Of a DNA stretch of 64,000 nt, positions 44,011 through 57,736 are shown in pieces. The stretch is from Stichopus chloronotus (Eukaryota > Echinodermata > Holothuroidea > Aspidochirotida > Stichopodidae), in assembly GCA_021234535.1 (NCBI GenBank), contig SFZH01000008.1, forward strand, positions 17,833,358-17,897,357, read 5' to 3'. The notes below the pieces were generated by a model, which saw only the letters and a list, made by a program, of their open reading frames with translations, was not told the origin of the DNA and did not search any database. Positions within the stretch are counted from its first letter, which is position 1. Each line of letters opens with the position of its first letter. A program made the translations under genes and the position numbers.

Positions 44011-44191
44011 TTCCTCAGCATTACAAATGCACCCCCATCTACCGTATCAAGAAGAGAGTTCTGATCTGCGTCAAGAGCACTGATAACCTTAAACACCGCT
44101 GCTGGCACCGTCCAGCAGATATCTGGACTGGAGCCTCCTCCCCATTCTGACGGGCATCCTGATGCGGCTAGAGTGTCAGGGTTTGCTTTTC
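44011..44191 (-). CDS. Best candidate exon in the window, unknown protein
   Basis: Minus-strand 181 nt between a textbook acceptor (GCCTCTTTTCTGTCTAG) and a good donor (AGGAA|GTGAGTTG). Only one frame is open: two bases, 59 codons, two bases. It begins KANPDTLAASGCPSEWGGGS, continues SPDICWTVPAAVFKVISALD and ends ADQNSLLDTVDGGAFVMLR. Two Cys, a Gly/Ser turn and a hydrophobic segment suggest a folded extracellular or enzymatic region; I do not recognise the family. GC is about 53 percent with several CpGs, in sharp contrast to the flanks. An alternative donor (GATACG|GTAGAT) would shorten it by about 10 codons. Confidence 0.42.
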
Positions 44192-47100
44192 CTAGACAGA
44201 AAAGAGGCTTAAACCTTTAAGGCCCTGTTCATTTGCCACTAGACATCAGATGTTTGGTCAGTCAGTAAATGTGCACGAATGTCAACAGTGATATGACGAG
44301 GAAGAAGCATGTATGAAATTACTGCATTATAGTCACCATAGTTGCCTACCCCTCTCACTCCACCTCTCTTTTATTGTGCAAACCAAGTAATGATGGACTG
44401 AGCGCTTTTGCAAACCCTCTGCCCTTATCTTCACCTGTCAATTTTCCACCGCACATCAACAATGAACAAAAGGACGACCACACTCTCTAATAGCAACCCC
44501 CCTCCCCGGGGGGCAGTAGCCATCGGTGTAGGCGGTTTAATTTTTTACCTCAACAAATTCCTCAATACCTATAAATGTTTATGTTAAAAAAAAAAAGACA
44601 CACCCACAAAGAAAAAATCATGCTCCTTGTTCAACACTTTTCCTTTTTCTTTTTACAGATGTTTAATACGTTTAAGTGTGACTTATTTCTGCAAAGGCTT
44701 CTCGAGCCTAAGGCGGGGGGGGGACTTTACAACTTTTTTAAGCCCTGAAGCAAGGCAGTTAAAAATGTCATATATTCCGAAGACATAAAAGCACCTATCG
44801 GTTAATACCATTTACATATTAACATGTAGAAAGGGTAGTTTCAGTTTTTATGTAAATTTATGCTCGAAGAATCTTTGAAAATGTTGATGGAAAGTTTATA
44901 GAAACATCATAAATTTTCAAGATAATCTACTTACATACAAACTGAAACTACTGTACATAAAGAGGCTTTTAAGAAAGGACAGACCCCTAGACCTGAGAGA
45001 GACTTTATATGCAGCATTCCTCCAGATAGAGCACGATCATTTCTCCTGAAAGAACTAAAAATGCACTTTTTATTCCATTTTAGCTAAAAAAATAGTCCAA
45101 ACGATAGTCCAACTCCTGTCACAAACGCGGAATAATCAATAATAACTACGATTCCCCAACCCTTGCCACAAACGAGGAATAATCAATAAACTACAAATCA
45201 CACAAGGCATTTTTCCCATAAAAACAACACCAACCGGCACCACAAAAATATCGAAATTGTAACAGACTTTATAACTTATATGTTCGAGACTGTTTCAGGC
45301 ATGACTTATATTCAGGCGTGATGACGTTAAAGTTTCACAATGATTTTGTTTGCTCGTTCCTGTACTGCAACTTCTACGTCACAGGCTTGGTTGGCCTATT
45401 CAAAATTTTGGCGGTTTCAAACAAATGTTGAAAATCCTGAAAATTGTCTGGCCTATTCTTTTAACATTGTTAGCTAAAGGAAACTAGAATTTTCAAATTA
45501 AAACTGTTTCTCTTATTGAAGGGAGCTTATGGTCAGTATTTTGCATTGTCAATCAATGTGCACTGACTAACTTTTGCTAGATGCCATGTCACAAAGTTTG
45601 AAAGCCTGAGATACTGTAGATGTACCATCCTAAGGAACAAGGAATTGCAAGCAGCAGTCCAATTTTGGTCCAATTTTGCAACTTTCCAAGAACTTTACGC
45701 GGTGTACATGTCCAAGGTTTCCTATGCCAAGATTTGTTCAACTTTTCTCTGCTTTAGTATGAATGAGCATGAACTACTGCAGGTAGGTTAAATGAGGTGA
45801 GGGAGTACGCGCTGTGAATTACAAGGAATTACAGTATTGTACTCCGAACTTCAGTTTAAGTTCCTGCTACCGAGATTCTGAGAGGTGCAATCCAGATGAG
45901 TATGACATGGAGGAGTGAATGCAAAACATCAGAGCCTCAAACAGGCCCATTGTCAGCATAAATCAGGTTTGGAAAACACGAGGAAGAGGACAAGAGGAGG
46001 GGAGCACTAGCAGGAAGGGACATGCCATTGGTTCAGTTCTAACTTTACCCAACAGAATTTGCTGCACAGTAAACCAGAATGCCTAACAATTGAGGGAGAT
46101 GGGTAGGCTAGGCTAAGACAGTCACGTGATGTGATTGACATGATTTTTGTGTAGGTACTCTATACAAAACTTAATGAGCTACCTAAGTTAATACCAATTA
46201 TAAATGGTAATTACACAGACAGGAAGACACAGAGCACATTGCCGAGTGCTAGATACCAGGTAACTGTTAACTTGTGATGTGCTTTAAGCATGTAGTGCAT
46301 AAATACCAGAGGCAGACATAAAAAATGTGGGTTGAGTACTCACAGGCAAATTACCAGATTATCTGACATGAATGCCACAGTGGGTAGACAGGCAGACTGC
46401 AGTTACGATAAGTGTTGAAATTTAAACATCTTCAGCTAATTCTTTAACAGACAAATGGCACAAAAAAAAAAAAAGGTTGCAGTTTGCTGTATAATCAACT
46501 TGTAATATCTGAAAGTTTTGTCATTACAATACTTGACAAGATAACTTTTTTACGTTGCCATACGTATGAATGAAACATTTACCCATACTCCTCCAGTGCA
46601 TTTATATTCTGGTCACATGTCATTAATCACATGTAAGGTATTCTTCATAATAAATCCTGCTTATGGTGAAAGTCTCAGCTGAATTTTTACGTCATTTTGA
46701 CAACTTCATCAACGACATCTTGGACGTCTGTTAGAAAGGAGTCTCAGATGCTTAGGTCTGCCACAAAAACTTCTTCACTGGTGCTTCATGTGTAATAGGG
46801 GTGGGCAAAAAGGACCCATGTGAGACAACTACGGCAACTCAGCACAATATCCCCAAAATGGCCAAAAAAAAAGTTAAAAGAATGTGGCATAAACTCTGTT
46901 GAACTTCTATGTGCACAATATTCACATCAATACAGATACAGTGTAATGTGTCTTGACTGTTCTAGTACAACTGACTCCTGACATGGATCTTCCACAAAAA
47001 GTGCCACTGCATCACTTTTCTTTGTCTCTCTTTTCCTCCTTTCAATATATTTTTGTATATTTTCTTTTTTTTTCCATCCCTTTCTTTCCTCCTCTCGGTG

Positions 47101-47954
47101 TCCATCTTTTCCCTCCACTTTCTTTTTCTTGGGATTTTCTTTTTTTAACATTCAAAAGAATGTTATCAGAAATAATAACCAGTGCTTGCAAGTAAAACTT
47201 TCACTGGCAAATTAAAGTGGTTTACACAGGAAACTGGGCATCTCTTCTGCTTGTTCCATCTGACAGCCAATGACCCCTGAAATTTTGATGTGCACGAAGA
47301 ATCTAACTGTAGGGTCCATCTTTTGAACAACGTCCCCCAAAAGTTTCAGAATGTGCCATGCCAGTGATACGTTGCAAATATTCACAATTTTTCAGCAGTG
47401 TTGGTTGTTCCATTTTGTTTCTCACTCTTTCCTCATCTTACCCTCCTCTGTTAAGAAAGAACTTTCCACTCAAGGGATGAAACCAACCTTCTAAGTGTAC
47501 AAAAGCTACTGCTTTGACTAAAACAACAATGCCCAAGTTTAGGAAGCCTGTGTACATCAGAACAATAAATGCAAAGTGTAAATGGAAATTAAGCAAATTG
47601 TTAAATACATAAATAATACTATCTACTCTCAGCTTTCATTAAAAATTTATTGCTTTCCATTTCATTCTATTGTTGTCACAAATGGATGTACAAAAGTTTT
47701 TTTTTATTCTTTACACCAGGTTCCTTCCATCTCCCTTCCACACACACACAGATGGTCATTAAAATCACGATTCAAGCTGTAATTTCCAGCAACCCTTCAC
47801 CAAAATCCCAACGCTTTTTTTTTCCTCTTTCCAAAACCCTGCAAAACCAATGAACCAAGCAAAAATTATGTATCTGTACAGTACCTTTAAAAATAAATTA
47901 CCGTTCCCAGTGACCGGATCATCTAGTAAAATCATGTTACTTTTTTTTTTTTAG
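44192..47954. other. Long non-coding stretch
   Basis: Contains a 47-bp tandem duplication (ACAAACGxGGAATAATCAAT at 45121 and 45168), a solo family B right end at 45793-45820 (GAGGGAGTACGCGCTGTGAA), and A/T-rich tracts. A plus-strand acceptor CTTTTTCTTTTTACAG near 44659 opens 28 codons to a stop, and a minus-strand frame of 59 codons at about 47214-47398 lacks an acceptor. Neither is called. Confidence 0.4.
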
Positions 47955-48068
47955 CAAGAAACTGAGTGTGTGAAACATGAGGTTACTTTAGAGGAAATAC
48001 TGCGAACTTGTTATTCCAAAGACAACTGTGGGAAAAAAAACAAAAGCTTTTGGAACCGTGTCAGGGAA
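47955..48068 (+). CDS. Weak candidate exon, Cys/charged peptide
   Basis: ACTTTTTTTTTTTTAG opens 38 codons in phase 0 to GGGAA|GTAAAA. Begins QETECVKHEVTLEEILRTCY and continues SKDNCGKKNKSFWNRVRE. No homology recognised, ordinary GC, mediocre donor, A8 run inside; the frame runs on open to 48191. Confidence 0.18.
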
Positions 48069-48424
48069 GTAAAAATGTTCAATTCACAATACTCCCTCAA
48101 AAATGAAAATAATAAACAAAGTTTAAGATGGAGTTCTATCTTCCTCCTTCAGGGAATCTATGTAATCTGTTGTGCTCAAGCTCATCCTTAATAGTCACAA
48201 ATTAGGCTAAAAGTCGAATAAGGGGAGAATCCCTCCGTATTCCCCAACGGCGGAGTAGTGTTTTCTACCTCTCTTACGCCATTAACTTTAAAGTTTATTT
48301 TTGGTGCACATCGCAGCGCATGTCCGAGTTGAATCATGCAGATGAAATCTGAATGGGATGATTTAGACTTTGACAGATCTGAAAGTTCAAAACCAAGAGT
48401 GGATTTGAAAGCAAACAAGATCAA
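48069..48424. other. Non-coding stretch
   Basis: No supported feature. Confidence 0.4.
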
Positions 48425-48491
48425 TATCATCATTATCATCATCATCTTTGCCTTCATCGTCATCATCACTATCATCATCATCATCATCACT
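48425..48491. repeat. (CAT)n / (ATC)n imperfect microsatellite
   Basis: About 67 bp of ATC/CAT trinucleotides with interruptions. On the minus strand it produces a Met-rich frame that is not a gene. Confidence 0.93.
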
Positions 48492-51400
48492 GACAGCAAT
48501 GCATAGTGATACTGTACATACATGTCTTAGTTCTGAAGAAACTTTGCTCCCATTTTGTTTTCAAAATTTGATAATGCTACAGCATCTGCAATCCTTTAAG
48601 TGTTCTGGTTTTTTAACGTGTTTTTTTTTTTTTTTGGTTTTCTTTTTTGCCTTGATGTTGTTTTTGTTTTATTGTAAGCAGGGAGGGTGATCTCAAAAAG
48701 CCTTTGGCTTCAGTTACACTTCCTTTCATTTCTTGTATCAATTTTGAATCTTATGTATACATTGGTACAGTTGAACTACAAAGTGGAGAGACAAATAAAT
48801 CAAATTAAATCTATGTTCCAAGATATAACCAATGAAAGCAATTGACATGATCTAGAAAGAATGGGAACGGTATAATGCGACATGCATTAAGCTTTCACGG
48901 TAAAACCAGTTCTACAACCGAAACAGGTAATAACTGCTTCACATTTGGTTTGATTATTGCATTGAAGAACTGCTTACAAGAGTATGTCTACACAAGGTAA
49001 GCGTATGTCTACAACATGAATATGTATTACAAATTGTGATCTGTCAATCTTTTTTTTAACATTTTGAATACCGCAAGACAACTCGCAGTTGTCATTTTTT
49101 TTTTCATTTTTTTCCCCTAATTTTTAACATCACTTTTTTCAATTTTTGCAAGTTTTTTGAACTTTTCAATATCAATTTAATGATAATTCTTTTAATGTTT
49201 TTTAAATTTTTTTTTCAGATTTCTTAAATACCACAAGACAAGTTTGGTCACAGAAATATGGTACTATTTTCCATTGGACCTTGAGGCAAAACATGAACTG
49301 AGTGAGTAAATCTAAGACATAAGAAAAAAAAAACATGATAACTTCCTAGGGAGATGATAAATAACTGTTTGGGCATGTGAAATATGGGACTGAGCTACAA
49401 AATCACCACAGATCTGTTCTACTACTTTCATTTTAAACTTTCAAGTACTTGGTCCAGTTACCAGTGAAGTTTCTGATGCTCATGCTTTATTTATCCTATC
49501 CCATTATCTACCCTATCCTCACAAAATCTTTGTTATGTGCTAAAATCAAGTCTTGAGAAGACCTCTTCCTGCATGATAGAACATGACGTGACACCCCGAC
49601 GTACCATTACAGTTAGGGTGTGTCCTCTCGAGAAGGAATGAACATGTATGATATTGTGTGGGGATTGGCTCGTCATATTAAATCCTCAAAAGTGCGCAGA
49701 TATATGGGAAAATTTCTCTGATAAACAGGACTGATTTACACTGAGAGATCTTCACAGGGACTTTGAATGATAACTTACATGGCATGCAAATGGTCAAGTT
49801 CTCCCTACTTTTATATAAGGGCATGGTAACTCAAAGTGTACAAATACAACCAACTGCATAACCATGTTCACGTAAATGAAAATTATTATGCAAATTGAAC
49901 ATTTTTACTAAAGTATGTACCAACTGAGCTTCTCCACCCCCCACCACCATTCCCCTCATCAGCTTCAAACATCTCTGGAAATGCATCTTCAAATTGTCAT
50001 CTATACACTTGGCTACTTTTCATGAAAAAGAGACAAAAGAATGAACAAACTATTAAACAACAACCAAGTCTATTAAAAGCAAGCCCTGAAAGTTTTGTCC
50101 AAAGAGCAACAAAAATGTTTAATTTCAACATTCAAAATATTGCCAGTGAATAGATCACAGTTCATTTTCTATCTTGTTTTCCCTCCTTTTTATTCATTTT
50201 TTTTTTGCTTTGCCTGTGCATCCTGAGACATCATCGGCAGCGTCATCACTTAGCTGACGATTTCCACGGCCTTTAGGAGGGAGAAATTGTTCCAATGGTC
50301 TTTATTACAAAATAAAGAGTTTATCGATTTGGTTACAAATAGATCTCAATCTTCTTGACTTTGGGATATTAAAAAACTTCACTCCCAAGGGTGACCGGAT
50401 AAAACTGGATCTCCAAAGCCCTGGCCTACTTTCTTCCAATTCGGTCAATCGCAAAATGGTATGATATTATTTAAAACGCGACGGTGAATTTAATCTGGTA
50501 ACCCTAAAATGTGGCAAATGGGTTTCAAATTGGGGTGTCTACCACCACGATTACTGAGGAGGCTTTTGTGGGCTTTGAATCGTTCACATAACCGAGGAAA
50601 AAAAAAAAATACTTTGCTGCACAAAGTGATGAAAACAAATGAAGTACCCTGGTCTCCAAAATTGTTTTAATGATACCAACTTTCACTGGCAGGACTGTAT
50701 CATCAGCTTAATGTACATGACCATGACACTGTAAAATCTGTGGTCTTATATTTGTAGCCAGTCTGACACAGATCTGCCAACCACAATCACAATTTGTGCA
50801 ACTTCCACTCAAGATTTCGTTTTCTTTCTTTTTTTGTTACAAGGACAATCAGAAACAGTGTGGATGGATAAGCAAGAGTTTGTAGCTCGCAAATGATCTT
50901 GAAATCTAAATATTAAATTATTCTGTACGTTGCACTTTTTCAAATTATGGGAAAAGAGTCAACACCGACTGGTTGCATATACTGAGAGACAAAAGGTACG
51001 AAAATATCATAAGATTTGTTAAATAGTTGAGAGAAACAGTAACCAATCACCATTAACACAGTAGAGACAGGTGCAACCATCCTACAAAGGGAAGTGAGGA
51101 ACAAGGTAAGTAGGACTCTCGCAAAACAATGTGTGCAAGATGGCTATGCTGCTGTTAATGATGATACAACATACATACTGTACACAAGCATTTAGAATTT
51201 TATCCCAACTATATGGTTAGGTTTCTATGAGAAGCAAACCTTGACTGATGCTCATGGATCAAAGAGCAATACAAAAGATTAATGACAGGGCATGAATGTA
51301 TTAGCAGTGTGGGGACGGGTTAGTGAGGATTACAGTAAACAACCTTTTCTGTGAATTTCAAAGATAAACTAATATATATGACCATGCAAGGACTTGAGAG

Positions 51401-51710
51401 ATGAAGTGGGCACATCAATCCATAAAAAAAACGAATTTTCAAAGAATGTTAATGATTTCGAGCCGATGAAACCCCACAGAGATATGGCCGGATTTATCTG
51501 GTACGTATTTTCTTGTCACTTACGCTCACATTTTGTCCTTTAACTTTTCCACTCACTTTGGATGGAGAGCTACAAATAGGCCTTCACATCTCTGATCAGA
51601 ACTTTGAACTACTCTTTAATTACTCTTTCAATGCCTTTCGCTTGTACGTAGGACATAGTGCATTCCTGTCTTGACAGCGAATGATCGGCCAAGATGTTGC
51701 TAAAATTTTG
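48492..51710. other. Long non-coding stretch with one family A end
   Basis: A family A right terminus in the minus orientation lies at about 48985-49022 (CACAAGGTAAGCGTATGTCT + ACAACATGAA). A T-rich tract at 49050-49220 is bracketed by AATACCGCAAGACAACT (49068) and AATACCACAAGACAAGT (49228). A plus-strand TTTTTTGTTACAAG near 50843 opens 16 codons to a stop. No supported gene. Confidence 0.4.
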
Positions 51711-51815
51711 TCACATGTACAATGACTGGATGGATAACATGGTTCTGGAACAAATCTCCCGCCCATTCATGCCCTCCCACATGTCAACACCCTCGCCGGG
51801 TTGATCGAGATTTTC
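51711..51815 (-). CDS. Weak candidate terminal exon
   Basis: On the minus strand, after GATGCTCATTTTTTCTGGAG, a phase-0 frame of 34 codons to TGA reads ENLDQPGEGVDMWEGMNGRE then ICSRTMLSIQ. GC and CpG are locally raised (ACCCGGCGAGGG). No homology recognised and no clear polyadenylation signal. Confidence 0.18.
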   Translation of the reverse strand, partial: ENLDQPGEGVDMWEGMNGREICSRTMLSIQSLYM

Positions 51816-51888
51816 CTCCAGAAAAAATGAGCATCATCTCTAGATACGATCCTGAGTGAGCCTGTGTTCAGAGTTCTTGCTCTCCTCG

Positions 51889-52167
51889 CAACTCAGTTGC
51901 CTACACTGATGCACATTGCACAGCTAAGCACAACATGCTTCGGAATAGAGATCAAACACTGCGGACCTATATGAGATATATGCTCTGGATCGGTATCTTT
52001 GGGCTGCTGAGCCTGGAAACGTTGAATTTCGGAGAAGCGAAAGTCCAACGAGGCAGATCCCCAGCAGAGAGACTGCGCTGCTAGAACTTTATATGGGAGT
52101 GTATTGTGATGTAAGTTAATGCATTGATTAGCCTATGCAAATGGTACTTATGTCTACTATGTGAAAG
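51889..52167. mobile_element. Family A copy, highly diverged
   Basis: Left: CTCCTCGCAACTCAGTTGCC and ACTGATGCACATTGCACAGC. Right: TGTAAGTTAATGCATTGATT and TACTTATGTCTACTATGTGA. About 280 bp, the expected length. The interior (51960-52090) is relatively GC-rich and open in two plus-strand frames, one ending near GTGAT|GTAAGT, which is the element's own terminus. Confidence 0.45.
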
Positions 52168-55100
52168 TAATGTGCAACTTGCACAATCTAATTCTGCTTT
52201 CAAAAAGATACACAGCATCGGTTAAAAACAAAAGTCTCTTGACACTCAAAAACGATTATATGCATCCAAATTTTCAAGACTCACTTAAAAAACAACAGCC
52301 TTTTTCGCGAGTGCAAAGAAACGTTCACCGGACGGTTCTTTTAAATCAGAATGCCATCCAGGGGAAAAAGATGGTTTGTGGTAGAAATGGGAGGGTTAGA
52401 GAAAAGTAGAGAGTGCACTCTCACTGCTGGAGTGCATTCTCTCGGGTGACCAAAAGATAATCCCCAATGTCAGGAGTAAAAAATTGCACACACTTCGTGA
52501 TAGTACATCTTCAAGCTACTTAATTTTGCACAATTAGGCTACTTGTTGTCCTTTCACTAACTCCCCACTCTCAGCATTCTTCCACCCCCTCTAATAACTC
52601 ACTCTTCTCGTTCAATTTGGTCACAAGACACTTCCATTTTTTTTTTTTCATGTTCAAACCATCATCATCCCACACAAACCAATACATCCACATTAATTAG
52701 TATGCCACCCACGTCGATCTGCCATGGATAATATCTTGGCAACTTTTTCCCCCTTTCACCAAATCCAAGTTAGCAAATTATCCATGTTTCCTTCACACAC
52801 TTCACTGTGTCTCTTTGAGGAGTTCCCTTTATTGAATGCGTAAGAAAGATGAAGAAAAACAAGTATAATTCTACTCACGGCAATTACTAACCGGCATTTG
52901 TGTTTCTTTAATCACAGTTTCTTCACCGTAAATTATGCCGCAGGTGTAAAATAAAGTGTCCAGCCTACCAGACAATGCACAGAATGTAAAGTACCTTAAA
53001 TGATCCACACAATTGTGTACAGTAATGCATATATGTTAAGGCTGACGTGATCCACAAACTTTCTCACTTTTTATTGACTCAAATTCTTGAAAAGGGTAAA
53101 TATGCCACTGCTCTTCGACCCCGGACACCAACGATATTGATCCAATGGTCCTCAGGAGTGCTTGTGGACCACTTTTTGAAGCTTTCCAATGTAAGAATCA
53201 AAGCCATTACTTATCCAAGTTCTTTTTTTCTTTTCTTTTCTTTTTTTATCTGTTCCAGAGCAAACTGCTATCCTAACAAGAGACAATTTGAATAAAATGA
53301 CCCCCAATTCCACAAATGTTATTGATCTTTTTGTGGCCATTCTCCTAGTGAGCAAATCCTCTGTCTCCCTCCAACAATGGATAGTTGCTATGGCAATTTG
53401 ATATTCAAACACCTCCAATTCCCAAACATCACCTCTGCAAAAGCGAAAGATGCTCCACGAACGAACGGAGATTAAACATATTGACAAACCAAGAAGACAA
53501 AAAAAAAAAAAAAAAAGAGAAAGGGAATAAAAAAGAAGAAAGAAAAAACATGTTACCTGAAAGTGATGGGCCTGTATCTCTGCTTTATTGTTCCAAAGAT
53601 CAAAAGGGATTTACATCAGACCTCTTCTGCACAGAGAGAAATCAATAGGTGCGATATCTATGGCAACACTTGTCCCATCAAACTTCTGCACAGAATTGCT
53701 GAGAATAAAACCGAGAGAAGGAATAAAAAGCTCTTCCCCTCACGCTCAATACCAGCAAAGCAGAGAACCGAAAATCAATGACTGCGAGCATATATACGCA
53801 GCAAGTAATAAAAGCCCTCTTTTGCCAGTGACCAGAGGTTTTTCAATCATTAATTCTCCACATGCCCTTCATTAAGTACACATGCCAGTGGAGAGTTACG
53901 TAATCAACCTCATATTTTCTTTGGATAGCCGAGGCAATTGGTGAAAAAAAAAAAAATCTTGTTATTGTCGCCAGAGGCCAAGCTGAAGAGATAAAATGCT
54001 ATAATTCTCCTGGTAGTTAGCTGAGAAATGACAATAACTTTTCTTTTGTTTTGTCCATTCGAGTTAGCAAAATTCTTTCATACCGTATCTGTCACAAAGA
54101 CAGACCAGCGAAGTGTTACAAAATGTGAAACAATGTGGGTTTAAAGTTGATTGGGGATACTCAGGACTGTAAACATGCCAAGATATCTGCAGGATCTGCA
54201 CACATTTGTACACCACGTGTAAGTCATATTCAATAACGTCTACGTACAATGATCTGATTAATTCACATGCCCTGCCTGATCACGGGCCTGCTCTACATAT
54301 TTTTCATTTTCCCAAACAAACAACGAGATGAGGGATCTGCAGACAAAATTGGCCTGAATAATGGTTACGCAAAATCAATAAGCGAGTCCATTTTAGTGAA
54401 AGTAACATCTGTTTACGTATTAAGAGTCTTTTGATACAAACAGAAGGGTCGGTATGTCGGTGATTGTCACCACTGGATATAAACAGCAGTTGGCAAACAA
54501 CAAAGCAGAATGTCAAACTTCACAAAGAACTTGTGTTGCTAGTGGGATGAGATTGTAAGATTTGATTGATGGTGTAAGTTGTTATCTGAGCTCTCCCATC
54601 CCCCACCCCCATTTTTTTCCAGTGAGGGAGGGGGCTCAACAACTGGCTCAGATGTAAAGTGTCTCTCTGGGTTTGACTTTTCAACTCTCGAACAAAGTCA
54701 TCGATGGTCAAAAAATGGTGACACGTCTGCTGGCTGAGAGGAAGTGATTTCCGAAGTGGCATTAACCATTTCCAACTTTAAAACAAATTTAGACTACGTT
54801 TGCAGCGGATTTACAGTTTGCAAGGTAAATTTAAAATTAAATAGCAGAGGTTATGAAGAGATAGGTATTCAAGTATGACTGACAACAGGCATTTGGGTTA
54901 ATATACATTTTGTGATCTCAAAATTTTGGAACTTGAAGGATCCTGTAAATCTGTAAGAAAAGATCAAACTAAGTATACTCCAAACTGACAAAGATGTGGG
55001 TATTTAGAGTTTCTAAACTTTCAAGCAGCATGTCTGTTATATGTTCATCATGGCAAAGGATCAGATGATCGAAAGGTTAAAGAATAAGGAGAGATAAAGC

Positions 55101-57491
55101 CCATTCCCCACCCCCCCCCCCACCATCATGCAATCTTTACAGATGCTCAGATGCCTTGCACCAGTTTCTTTAAACACTTACAAATCCACCAATAATCTCT
55201 CTTGACTTTTAAACTACATTGTACTTATAGCCAAAAGTCAAGTGCCCATAGGACAGGATTTAAAAAAATCAACTGTATTGGGCACAACAATGTGGCATGC
55301 TGTCGACATTTGTAATGTTTCCTGATAACATGACCAACCCCACAACAGTCATGAAATTTGCGATATAAAATAGTTGCACTGCTTGATAAACTTTTATTGC
55401 ATGCAGTGGACACCACTAGAGAGCACAGGCACATGTTTCTTAGTAGTAACAGCAGGTTTAGCATGTACAGTACCTTGAACAGTAACTAACGTGTGTTCTT
55501 TTGTTCACATGAAGTTCACTTAAAATCTTCTCAATTTGGAAGAAATCTTTCACTGTAGCTAGTTTGGAACCAATACAGCCAGAAAGGGTAATAGTTGTCT
55601 GAGAGAAAACTAAATCCATCCTAATGTAGTTAGATGTATAGGGAAAAGCCTAACCACCTCAGAGATTACGTGCTTATTTCATCCCCCATGAAAGAACAGC
55701 CCACTATTTGTAAGTTAAAGAATTCATGTTATTTCATAAACAGTCAAAATGTATTCTACAGTACTGTTTTTCAGTCCCAGAGGCTTAAAATATTAAGATT
55801 CAAGACAGAAGTTGTAGAAAGATGGCTTCATTGAGGCAACAGTAGCATTAACGTTAGTAACTTACCCTCCTCGAGTTTTCGAGGGCTAGGCATACCGTAG
55901 GTAGTGAGTGCTCATGGGGAATGCTCCCTTGATTCAATCAGGTGTTTTTGCCAGCTGCAGCTGGTCTGCTGGGGTCGACTTACGTTTGCAAAGTGTTATG
56001 ATAGTTTCTTTGATACATCCATTGTAAAGTTTATGCAAGAAACTTAAAACTGTCAAACATGTACATTTCATTGATCTTACTTTTTCCTGCCAAAAATGTC
56101 TTATGAAAGAAAGTTCCCCTAAAATTGGTAAATTCTGTGAATTTCACTCAATCAAAGGTTCTGTCTTCATTTTTTCATGCGATTTTCCGCGGTCATGGAA
56201 AATCGGTGGCCCTACATTGAAAGAATCTCAATTGAAAGAAAAAATCTAACACCTAAATCCAACCAGCAATTCTATAAATTTACACCTTGTCTTTATTCCC
56301 TAGGCCAATAAATTGAATTCTCATTAAACATAGAATAAATAGGCCATATTTACGAAGCTCTGTCTGGCAGACTTTGGAGGATTACAAGACTCTAGACATC
56401 ATCTTCTCATTTTCATACAACACACAATGTATGCATCGCCACATGATAAATCATCGGATTTAGGAAAGCCTCACAATTCTAACCCACAGTCATCTTAGAG
56501 TGAGTTGTTGCTAACCATTGTGATAACGATAGCACGCAGACAGTGGTGAGTCATGCTCCAGTGCACATATATCTCCTGGCCTCACAGATCCCATGTACAC
56601 CTATGTGTGCACCAAAGCATGAGAAGCACTGTGAAGTTTTGTGGAACTCAGATGATCTTAGGTTAGCTTTGTGAGGCTTCCTTACGAGCCCTTGCTTCAA
56701 AGGGAAACTACTAAAACATAATAGGTGGGAGAAGGGGGACAAGAATGTACCTAAATATTGCCAAGCAGAGCTGGAGTGAAACAGGTTTCAACGTTCAGTA
56801 AATGATTGCTCACTGCTCAACATCTTCTGGCAAGCATTCCTCTAATGGAAAACCAAAAGATAATTCTGCTGGCAAAGCTGTGTCAACATGTCTACAAAAT
56901 CAGCAAGAGTTCCCAACTCTTTTGAAATAGGAGGAGTAAACAAAAATAGAGAGCACCTTGACTTATCTGTACATCTCACCACAACTTCTGAAAAAGTCAA
57001 AGTCCTTCTCTCTAGAAAAAAAAAGCCTTACCAGAGCACCCTTGCAGTGTTTTCTACATTCACACAGAGTGAAATGACACTCCTACAGATGAAGGGAGTT
57101 TTAATTTCTTTTGATGATTTTGCGTCGTTTAGCCGTAATTTGAAACAAAGTACAATCTCGCGTTCAGCCCCAGAGAGATGCTTTAATGGCGCTCGTGAAG
57201 TTAATAGACAAACTGATCGATCAATTTCAGTGTGAAATTTAATATATGGTTCTCTTCAATTTTTCAGTCGCTATGGGAAATGAACTCTATATTGATATGC
57301 TGGTTCCATAATTCGAGCTGAATGTATTTATGACAAAGACATCACTGGAAAGGGAGAAATACTGTTTTCTTTTTGTTTGCTGTACAGTAGTGTGCAGTAC
57401 AGTGTACACATGAGTTGCATTTGGACTGATGAGGTTCACTCTTGGGTCAAAAGCTGCTTGTGATACAAGATATTGTTTTTACTGCCAGAGA

Positions 57492-57513
57492 GGGGAGGGA
57501 GGGGAAGGGAGGG
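57492..57513 (+). other. Putative G-quadruplex motif
   Basis: Five G-runs of 3-4 bases separated by 1-2 base loops (57492-57513), within a purine-rich tract that continues to a 9-base G-run near 57538-57547. Confidence 0.7.
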
Positions 57514-57736
57514 ATAGTATGCGGTGGGAGGAACAGTGGGGGGGGGAGGATTCAATGGGATGATTCTTTCTTCAGGAGAGGACTTTGGCTACATACATTT
57601 CTGGCAAATTAAATTGAAACATTGTCTGTTGATAGAATACAATATTTATGCTATATATTAATTGTACTTTTCTTGAAACTTGTTTAATTTGATGCCACCC
57701 ATTTTAAGCATATTAATGACAGAAATGGGCCATAGC

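Noticed and set aside
47214..47398. Minus-strand 59-codon open stretch with a protein-like sequence
   Set aside because: No AG acceptor lies between the upstream stop and the body of the frame, and there is no ATG near its start.
48425..48523. Met-rich minus-strand frame
   Set aside because: It is the translation of a trinucleotide microsatellite.
53152..53487. Exon-like frame on the minus strand after TTTCGCTTTTGCAG, and an antisense plus-strand frame after a strong acceptor at 53259
   Set aside because: Neither strand has a usable donor, and both strands are open over the same segment, so codon evidence does not discriminate.
56888..57235. ATG-initiated 115-codon plus-strand frame
   Set aside because: Frames of this size are expected by chance in 64 kb; no signal peptide, domain, promoter or splice context was seen.
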